The notes under the pieces are model-generated. The model saw nothing but the letters and a program-made list of their open reading frames with translations, was not told where the DNA came from and ran no database searches. 64,000 nt of DNA from Tritrichomonas musculus (lineage: Eukaryota; Parabasalia; Tritrichomonadida; Tritrichomonadidae), in contig JAPFFF010000001.1 of NCBI GenBank assembly GCA_039105265.1, positions 3,906,001 to 3,970,000 of the forward strand, in the 5' to 3' direction. Positions 57,994 through 64,000 of the stretch are shown in pieces; position 1 is the stretch's first letter; each line of letters opens with the position of its first letter. The position numbers and the translations under genes are program-made.

Positions 57994-58917
57994 TCAAGTA
58001 TCGAAATTTGTTTTATAATCTGATAACTCGAATTTTCTATTTCTCATTTCTATCACATTAATAATTGTAGAGTTTGATGAGCAAACTGAATTCTTTGGTC
58101 TACTAAGCAAATTTTGTATAGAAAGTGGATTAGATTCTTTGTTTTTTTCTACTTTTATGTTATCTGATTCAATTAATTGGGATGGTATACTAGAAAATCC
58201 TTGATAATTGATTTCAAAATAGTATGGTTTCATGATTACAACTTGTCCTGTATTTGCAGATTTACGAAAAATTTTCAAAGTTTCAAAAATGTGAGCAATT
58301 TGATATAATTTGCATAAAGTTGTTTTAAATCGGCCATTTCTTTTAGAGAGGAATGATGCCACTGTTTTAATAGTCAATACTTGTCTTTGAAGAACAATAA
58401 ATAATAATACAAAAGATTGTGCCAGTTGTAAAATAGAAATACTCGATTCATTTGAAATCAGAATATCAATATCAGCATTATGTTGTTCAAAATGATACAT
58501 TAAAAATAAATTCCGAATGCATTCAGGTATAAATTTTAAACCTTTCCAAATAATCGTGTCGACTGAAGTTTTTTTGCAGCATCCAATTGATTCTAACGCA
58601 TTGATTACATCATATAGACGTCTTTTTTGAATATTAAAAGTATTACAAATGTCAGTGAAAGTAAATAAGGAGCCTGATTTTGACTCAGCATATGAAACAA
58701 AAGAGTTTATTGAAAGACTAAATTTGTCATTATTAGTATATTTATCGTTATTTAAATTCTGGCTTTTTCCGTCATTTGGAGAATAGGGAGATGAGAGATT
58801 TGAATAAAGATTTTGTAAAGAAGAGTACAGTTGTTGAATGGGAATCTGATTCAATTGATTAATTGATTGTTTTTTCTTTTTATTATTTTGAGTTATTTGC
58901 TGAAAAATGCATTCCAT
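57994..58917 (-). CDS. E2F-like transcription factor with two winged-helix domains
   Basis: A 307-residue protein. Residues about 66-126 are a clear E2F/DP winged helix: FTDICNTFNIQ, then RRLYDVINALESIG (the family's RRxYDxxNVLE DNA-recognition helix), then TIIWKGL. Residues about 158-230 repeat the plan more weakly: SILQLAQSFVLLFIV, LTIKTVASFLSKRN, KTTLCKLYQIAHIFETLKIF (compare RRLYDIANVLESLxLI). Two DNA-binding domains and no coiled-coil/marked-box or transactivation region is the layout of atypical E2F7/E2F8 and plant DEL repressors, which bind without a DP partner. The second domain lacks the RR pair. Likely a nuclear cell-cycle transcription regulator. The ends are Asn/Ser-rich and disordered. 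Confidence 0.75.
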   Translation of the reverse strand: MECIFQQITQNNKKKKQSINQLNQIPIQQLYSSLQNLYSNLSSPYSPNDGKSQNLNNDKYTNNDKFSLSINSFVSYAESKSGSLFTFTDICNTFNIQKRRLYDVINALESIGCCKKTSVDTIIWKGLKFIPECIRNLFLMYHFEQHNADIDILISNESSISILQLAQSFVLLFIVLQRQVLTIKTVASFLSKRNGRFKTTLCKLYQIAHIFETLKIFRKSANTGQVVIMKPYYFEINYQGFSSIPSQLIESDNIKVEKNKESNPLSIQNLLSRPKNSVCSSNSTIINVIEMRNRKFELSDYKTNFDT

Positions 58918-59079
58918 CTAAAAGAAATTTGTATTTTGCGTGATGTGAAAAAAAAAATAGATTTATCATTGAATTTTATAATTATTCATACAAATTTATA
59001 TAGATCCTCTGAATTGATGGTTCTGCTTAGAAAATTGAATTGAAATTTTAACCCTCATATGTTTTTCAGAAAAAGTCGA

Positions 59080-59098
59080 ACTTTTCCAATGGAAAAGT
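59080..59098. promoter_or_regulatory. 19-bp palindrome upstream of the E2F-like gene
   Basis: ACTTTTCCAATGGAAAAGT has perfect 9-base arms around a single A. It lies about 165 bp upstream of the E2F-like ATG. A candidate operator-like or dimer-binding site; the factor is unknown. Confidence 0.3.
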
Positions 59099-59355
59099 GA
59101 ATTTTGAACCTGTCTAGTTCAATATGCTTTCAAATTATTCAAAAAAAAAAAAATAAAAGTTTAAGATAATTGTTTATCAATTATTTTTATAAGCAAGATT
59201 CGTTTAATGAAAAAATTAAGAAATTAATTCGTAATTAACTTTAAACCTAATAATATTTATTTAAATGAATCATTATTTGAATTTTATACCATTTTTACTA
59301 GATTATGAAATAGTTAAAAACTTCGAAACTTGCTTTATATATAAATATAAAAGGT

Positions 59356-59686
59356 GGATAAACTAAAGTATAGTAAGGCTTTTCTGAAGAACCTTCAAAA
59401 AGTGGAAATCATTCAGAAAAAATAATCTAAATAAAAAAATTGAAAAAACAAATCTTTTTATATTTTTACATAATTTTTACCGAGGCTACATACCGCCTAG
59501 CGGGCGTCGAGCGAGGCTGAGCGAAGCGAAGCCGAGTCGAGACCCCGCGGCTGGCGGTAAGAATCGGTAAAAATTATGTAACATAAAAAGATTCTTTTTT
59601 TATTATTTTTATTTGATTATTTTTTCTGAATGATTTCCACTTTTTGAAGGTTCTTCAGAAAAGCCTTACTATACTTTAGTTGATCC
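59356..59686. mobile_element. Fold-back MITE with 8-bp target-site duplication
   Basis: A 331-bp element with long inverted arms starting GGATAAACTAAAGTATAGT on the left and GGATCAACTAAAGTATAGT (inverted) on the right. The outer 72 bases differ at one position. The arms continue, with an AT-rich divergent middle, to TTTTTACCGA near 59483. The core (about 59498-59552) is strikingly GC-rich and itself contains CCGCGG and GAGCGAAGCGAAGCC-type symmetric runs. Perfect 8-bp direct repeats TAAAAGGT flank it (59348-59355, 59687-59694). An 8-bp duplication fits hAT-type transposases and some Mutator-like ones. There is no coding capacity. The near-identical arms suggest a recent insertion. Confidence 0.88.
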
Positions 59687-59893
59687 TAAAAGGTAAATGA
59701 GAATATCATATTATCATGTATTGGCCTAAAAAAATGAAAATTTAATGATTATGATATTATAATTTATTAAAAAAAAAAAAAAAAGATAAAATAAATAAAA
59801 GTAAACAATAAGTTATCCAGGGAAAAAAGTTAAACAATAATAATTTGCATAGATTAGAGAAAAACAAATTATTTTAATTATAATAATAAAACT

Positions 59894-60526
59894 TCAAATA
59901 TGAAATATAGGTGTACGTCCACCATGAGAAAATGTTGAGCCATGGCCATCAAGAGTAGATCTTGGAGCGATATACTCGCCAGTTCTATCCTTTTTTCTTT
60001 CTTTATATTTATGAGAAATTGTGTATTTGGGAGAAGATGCCCTAACTTCCATATATCTCGGTTTATATACTGCTGGGCCTGGTGAATTAATAGTGTCCCA
60101 TAATACACGAGGACCACCAGTTCTAATATTTGTTCTTGGTGATTCTGTTCCAAATCCCTTAGCAGCAACTGGTGTTATACTATAATCAGCAGGTCCAGGA
60201 GATTTTTTTATTTTGGTCCTTTGTCGTGATTTTGTAAATCCAATTTTTGTTGCATCAGCTCCAAATGAGGGTGCAACATAATTTGGACCTGGAGGTACAA
60301 AAGGATTTGGAGGATCATATCGAGATGATAATGAATGCTTCTGTCCTTTTCCAATGCACGTGGGTAAATTTACAAGTGCTGGATCTACTGTTTCGTTTTT
60401 TGGCATAACTCGTGGCCTGATAGAATACTTCAAACCATCACCAAAACGATCTCTGTCAACATAATCAGCAGGACCTGGTCCTGGAGTTCTGTCGCCAACG
60501 ATTTGAACGTTAAATTGGGCTTCCAT
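59894..60526 (-). CDS. STPGR (ODF3/SHIPPO-like) axonemal protein
   Basis: A 210-residue, Pro/Gly/Arg-rich protein with the sperm-tail PG-rich repeat motif at regular spacing: TPGPGPADYV near residue 14, VPPGPNYVAP near 77, SPGPADYS near 109 and SPGPAVYKPRY near 147. Between them are basic segments such as FTKSRQRTKIKK and SSPKYTISHKYKER. In other eukaryotes these proteins line the lumen or surface of flagellar doublet microtubules, which fits a flagellate. There is no membrane segment or signal peptide. Confidence 0.85.
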   Translation of the reverse strand: MEAQFNVQIVGDRTPGPGPADYVDRDRFGDGLKYSIRPRVMPKNETVDPALVNLPTCIGKGQKHSLSSRYDPPNPFVPPGPNYVAPSFGADATKIGFTKSRQRTKIKKSPGPADYSITPVAAKGFGTESPRTNIRTGGPRVLWDTINSPGPAVYKPRYMEVRASSPKYTISHKYKERKKDRTGEYIAPRSTLDGHGSTFSHGGRTPIFHI

Positions 60527-60835
60527 TGAAGAAAGATTGCTCTGAGAGAAAATCTGATTTTAATTAACGTATATTTTTTATGAAAAAGTTTTATTTTTTA
60601 AATCAAATGTCATTTTATATTTTATTCAAAAAGTGGAGAAAAAATTTATAAATTGTAAAAAGCACAAATCGTCTCAGCCAAATGCAAAAAAAAGAAAGTA
60701 GAGATATTTTTGTTAACTATAACCAAGATGATATTGCAATAGACAGACTTAAAAAGAGAAAAAAAAATAATAGGATAGGAAAAAATAAATACAATTTAAT
60801 TAATGTAAAAAATGTATAATTGTTGCTTAATTATT
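60527..60835. other. Intergenic spacer
   Basis: About 310 AT-rich bases between two same-strand genes, with no gene or repeat seen. Confidence 0.5.
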
Positions 60836-63800
60836 TTAAATTCCATTAATTGTATCTTTCATTACAGTTATAATATTATTGATAACAGTTTCTACACCAT
60901 TCTTATAATATTCAATATCGTTAATAAGCTGATCTTGGTCATAAGGACTTGAGAGTAAGCGATGGCTCGTCATCATTCTTGATTGTCTTAATGAAACAAT
61001 AAAAACAGACATGTCAATAATGGTTTCATAATGAAGTCTTTGTGTCTCATTAATTAGATCTTCATCTCTTTTAATATCTTCAGCTTTTTTGTTCTTCTCG
61101 TCAACTTTGCTTTTGATTTCATTCAGAATATTGATTTTTCCTTTTATTTCATTGAGTTCAGCTTCCCTTTCACCTAATTTTTGATTCAAATCATGTGATT
61201 CTGTCTCTTTTTGTGTTAATGACTCTTGTTGTCTTTCAGCTTCAGCTAGAAAAGAAGCTTTCTGATCTGTCAAGCGTTGTTGTAGTTGTTCGATTTGTGT
61301 CTCGTTATCAAGATCGATTGAAACAGGTGGAATTAATCCTGAATTGTTTATTTCTTGAAGGAGTTGAGCAAATGTTTCTTGGATTTCTGTTAATTCCCTT
61401 TCTTTTGAGTCATTTATCTCTTTTTCTTTCTCTTCGCATTTTAATTGTAGCTGCTTGTCTGTCATTTTAGCTTTGTAAATTTCGCTTCGATATTTGGACT
61501 TAGCTCTATCTTGAATTGCTTTCATTGCCTCTTTTTGGTATGCTTCAATATACACGGCTCTCTTCTTTTCATTTTGTTCCTTTTCGATTTCTTCAGGTGT
61601 AGCTTCTTTTGGTGGAACTTCTTCAGGTGTAGCTTCTTTTGGTGGAACTTCTTCAGGTGTAGCTTCTTTTGGGGTAATTTCTTCAGGTGTAGCTTCTTTT
61701 GGTGGAACTTCTTCAGGTGTAGCTTCTTTTGGTGGAACTTCTTCAGGTGTAGCTTCTTTTGGTGGAACTTCTTCAGGTGTAGCTTCTTTTGGTGGAACTT
61801 CTTCAGGTGTAGCTTCTTTTGGTGGAACTTCTTCAGGTGTAGCTTCTTTTGGTGGAACTTCTTCAGGTGTAGCTTCTTTTGGTGGAACTTCTTCAGGTGT
61901 AGCTTCTTTTGGGGTAATTTCTTCAGGTGTAACTTCTTTTGGTGGTTTAGTGATGGGGTTTATAATTTTAGGTAAATAATCGATTTTACTATCTCTTGGT
62001 AACTTTTTGAATTTTTTTCCTTTAGGTAAATACCTCGGTATTTCAATAAATTTGTCTTCTTCTTTGAGAACTTCAATAAGTTCATCGCCTTTGGGAATAT
62101 CAACAAGCTCATCTCCTTTGGGAATTTTAATATGTACCTTAGTTCCTGGTTCTGTTGGTTCTCTGAGATTTGATGTTTCTGATGTTCCAGTTGCTCCAGA
62201 TGTTCCTGTTGCTTTAGATGTTCCTGGTGTTTCTGATGTTCCTGTTACTCCTGGTGTTACTGGTGTTTCTGTTGCTCCAGGTGTTACTGGTGTTTCTGAT
62301 GTTCCTGTTGCTCCAGATGTTTCTGGTGTTACTGGTGTTTCTGATGTTCCTGTTACTCCTGGTGTTACTGGTGTTTCTGTTGCTCCAGGTGTTACTGGTG
62401 TTACTGGTGTTTCTGATGTTACTGGTGTTTCTGATGTTTCTGGTGTTTCTGATATTCCTGGTGTTTCTGATATTCCTGGTGTTTCTGATATTCCTGGTGT
62501 TACTGGTGTTTCTGATGTTCCTGGTGTTTCTGATGTTCCTGGTGTTTCTGATATTCCTGGTGTTTCTGATATTCCTGGTGTTACTGGTGTTTCTGATGTT
62601 CCTGGTGTTTCTGATATTCCTGGTGTTTCTGATATTCCTGGTGTTTCTGATATTCCTGGTGTTACTGGTGTTTCTGATGTTCCTGGTGTTACTGGTGTTT
62701 CTGATGTTCCTGTTACTCCTGGTGTTACTGGTGTTTCTGATGTTCCTGTTACTCCTGGTGTTACTGGTGTTTCTGATGTTCCTGTTACTCCTGGTGTTAC
62801 TGGTGTTACTGGTGTTTCTGGTGTTACTGGTGTTTCTGATATTCCTGGTGTTACTGGTGTTTCTGATGTTCCTGTTACTCCTGGTGTTACTGGTGTTTCT
62901 GATGTTCCTGGTGTTTCTGGTGTTTCTGGTGTTACTGGTGTTTCTGATATTCCTGTTACTCCTGGTGTTACTGGTGTTACTGGTGTTTCTGATGTTCCTG
63001 GTGTTACTGGTGTTTCTGATGTTCCTGTTACTCCTGGTGTTACTGGTGTTTCTGATGTTCCTGGTGTTACTGGTGTTTCTGATATTCCTGTTACTCCTGG
63101 TGTTACTGGTGTTTCTGATGTTCCTGTTGCTCCAGGTGTTACTGGTGTTACTGGTGTTACTGGTGTTTCTGATGTTCCTGGTGTTACTGGTGTTTCTGAT
63201 GTTTCTGGTGTTACTGGTGTTTCTGATATTCCTGTTACTCCTGGTGTTACTGGTGTTACTGGTGTTTCTGATGTTCCTGGTGTTACTGGTGTTTCTGATG
63301 TTCCTGTTACTCCTGGTGTTACTGGTGTTTCTGATATTCCTGTTACTCCTGGTGTTACTGGTGTTTCTGATGTTCCTGTTACTCCTGGTGTTACTGGTGT
63401 TTCTGATGTTCCTGTTGCTCCAGGTGTTACTGGTGTTACTGGTGTTACTGGTGTTTCTGATGTTCCTGGTGTTACTGGTGTTACTGGTGTTTCTGATGTT
63501 CCTGGTGTTACTGGTGTTACTGGTGTTTCTGATGTTCCTGTTACTCCTGGTGTTACTGGTGTTTCTGATGTTCCTGGTGTTACTGGTGTTTCTGATATTC
63601 CTGTTACTCCTGGTGTTACTGGTGTTTCTGATGTTCCTGTTGCTCCAGGTGTTACTGGTGTTACTGGTGTTACTGGTGTTTCTGATGTTCCTGGTGTTAC
63701 TGGTGTTTCTGATGTTTCTGGTGTTACTGGTGTTTCTGATATTCCTGTTACTCCTGGTGTTACTGGTGTTACTGGTGTTTCTGATGTTCCTGGTGTTACT

Positions 63801-64000
63801 GGTGTTTCTGATGTTCCTGTTACTCCTGGTGTTACTGGTGTTTCTGATATTCCTGTTACTCCTGGTGTTACTGGTGTTTCTGATGTTCCTGTTGCTCCAG
63901 GTGTTACTGGTGTTACTGGTGTTACTGGTGTTTCTGATGTTCCTGGTGTTACTGGTGTTACTGGTGTTTCTGATGTTCCTGGTGTTACTGGTGTTACTGG
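60836..64000 (-). CDS. Repeat-rich coiled-coil protein, 5' end beyond window
   Basis: The frame is open from the right edge of the window to the TAA at 60836, at least 1054 residues, and holds no ATG, so the start lies beyond 64000. I checked that the frame at the edge equals the frame of the C-terminal part and that none of the repeat units creates a stop. Order from the N-terminal side: about 610 residues of Thr/Ser/Pro/Gly triads (GTS, ETP, VTP, GVT); a linker with two KIPKGDELVDIPKGDELIEV-like copies and a basic YLPKGKKFKKLPRD stretch; 12 copies of a decapeptide (ATPEEVPPKE); and a 230-residue C-terminal coiled coil (EREAELNEIKGKINILNEIK) ending in a more globular helix. No membrane segment is seen. 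The Thr/Ser-rich part resembles mucin stalks, but the intracellular-looking C-terminus argues against a secreted mucin. Function unknown. Confidence 0.8.
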   Translation of the reverse strand, partial: PVTPVTPGTSETPVTPVTPGTSETPVTPVTPVTPGATGTSETPVTPGVTGISETPVTPGVTGTSETPVTPGTSETPVTPVTPGVTGISETPVTPETSETPVTPGTSETPVTPVTPVTPGATGTSETPVTPGVTGISETPVTPGTSETPVTPGVTGTSETPVTPVTPGTSETPVTPVTPGTSETPVTPVTPVTPGATGTSETPVTPGVTGTSETPVTPGVTGISETPVTPGVTGTSETPVTPGTSETPVTPVTPGVTGISETPVTPETSETPVTPGTSETPVTPVTPVTPGATGTSETPVTPGVTGISETPVTPGTSETPVTPGVTGTSETPVTPGTSETPVTPVTPGVTGISETPVTPETPETPGTSETPVTPGVTGTSETPVTPGISETPVTPETPVTPVTPGVTGTSETPVTPGVTGTSETPVTPGVTGTSETPVTPGTSETPVTPGISETPGISETPGISETPGTSETPVTPGISETPGISETPGTSETPGTSETPVTPGISETPGISETPGISETPETSETPVTSETPVTPVTPGATETPVTPGVTGTSETPVTPETSGATGTSETPVTPGATETPVTPGVTGTSETPGTSKATGTSGATGTSETSNLREPTEPGTKVHIKIPKGDELVDIPKGDELIEVLKEEDKFIEIPRYLPKGKKFKKLPRDSKIDYLPKIINPITKPPKEVTPEEITPKEATPEEVPPKEATPEEVPPKEATPEEVPPKEATPEEVPPKEATPEEVPPKEATPEEVPPKEATPEEVPPKEATPEEITPKEATPEEVPPKEATPEEVPPKEATPEEIEKEQNEKKRAVYIEAYQKEAMKAIQDRAKSKYRSEIYKAKMTDKQLQLKCEEKEKEINDSKERELTEIQETFAQLLQEINNSGLIPPVSIDLDNETQIEQLQQRLTDQKASFLAEAERQQESLTQKETESHDLNQKLGEREAELNEIKGKINILNEIKSKVDEKNKKAEDIKRDEDLINETQRLHYETIIDMSVFIVSLRQSRMMTSHRLLSSPYDQDQLINDIEYYKNGVETVINNIITVMKDTINGI
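61591..61950 (-). repeat. 30-bp coding minisatellite
   Basis: Twelve tandem 30-bp units (plus strand gtagcttcttttggtggaac and onward), encoding the decapeptide ATPEEVPPKE. Two units, the third and the eleventh, share the same variant (GGGGTAATT for GGTGGAACT), so the array has partly spread in blocks. The reverse frame is open too and is not a gene. Confidence 0.95.
62165..64000 (-). repeat. 9-bp coding satellite with higher-order structure
   Basis: More than 1.8 kb of 9-bp units on the plus strand (ggtgttact, ggtgtttct, gatgttcct, gttactcct, gttgctcca and variants), reaching the window edge. They encode Thr-centred triads. The units are not random: a block of about 250 bp that starts after GTTGCTCCA near 63131 recurs 513 bp (57 units) later near 63644. 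Frame is kept throughout. Confidence 0.95.

Noticed and set aside
61511-61975. A 154-codon plus-strand frame of Phe/Trp/Cys repeats
   Set aside because: It is the reverse frame of the 30-bp array in the minus-strand coiled-coil gene.
61591-64000. Regularly spaced repeats, considered as a CRISPR-like array
   Set aside because: Units are head-to-tail without unique spacers, stay in a coding frame, and the genome is eukaryotic.

Overview
The window looks like nuclear DNA of a trichomonad parabasalid, most likely Tritrichomonas or a close relative. This rests on several sequence traits. The DNA is strongly AT-rich, with short AT-rich spacers. Genes are long and essentially intron-free, and several have a TCA-type initiator just upstream of the ATG. 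The protein families are those expanded in trichomonads: DUF3447-type ankyrin proteins, BspA-like leucine-rich repeats, TKL-like pseudokinases (one with Sel1 repeats), multi-pass class III cyclase-like receptors, and long coiled-coil proteins. There is no sign of bacterial operons, CRISPR, or viral or retroviral material. The species call is an inference.

Layout. 1-6.7 kb: the 3' part of a MyTH4-RhoGAP gene, a fucosyltransferase-like gene, a decayed BspA-like gene, and a gene-poor 2.2 kb stretch with a 365-bp Tc1/mariner-type MITE. 6.7-24 kb: a Sel1 pseudokinase with a 27-bp minisatellite, an active-looking CAMK-type kinase, three coiled-coil genes, and a large ankyrin protein with an FG/Asn-rich tail. 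24-37 kb: a Blm10/PA200 proteasome activator ending in YYA, an ankyrin gene interrupted by two tiny direct-repeat-flanked insertions, an intact BspA-like LRR gene, a DDX5/Dbp2-type DEAD-box helicase, a coiled-coil protein and a small PSI-like membrane protein. 37-51 kb: a cyclase-like receptor with a PAS domain, an ARM-like protein, a PPP-family phosphatase, and a giant TKL pseudokinase with an ARM-like C-terminal half. 51-59 kb: a multi-pass membrane protein, an Aph-1 homologue (gamma-secretase) head-to-head with SLX1 nuclease, a HELQ/POLQ-type helicase, and an E2F-like factor with what look like two winged-helix domains. 59-64 kb: a 331-bp fold-back element with an 8-bp target-site duplication, an STPGR (ODF3-like) axonemal protein, and a gene open to the window edge that carries a 30-bp and a 9-bp coding tandem repeat.

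The genes do not form an obvious pathway. SLX1, the HELQ/POLQ-like helicase and the E2F-like factor do lie together over about 5 kb, and an E2F-like GGCGGGGAAA word sits at the helicase start. The most unusual signal is the ankyrin gene at 29463-31142. It carries 45-nt and 48-nt insertions, each bounded by a 7-bp direct repeat and placed at a boundary between ankyrin repeats. Taking the 48 nt away leaves an uninterrupted frame and a perfect 33-residue repeat. They may be micro-insertions in a dying gene, or unconventional introns; RNA data would decide.
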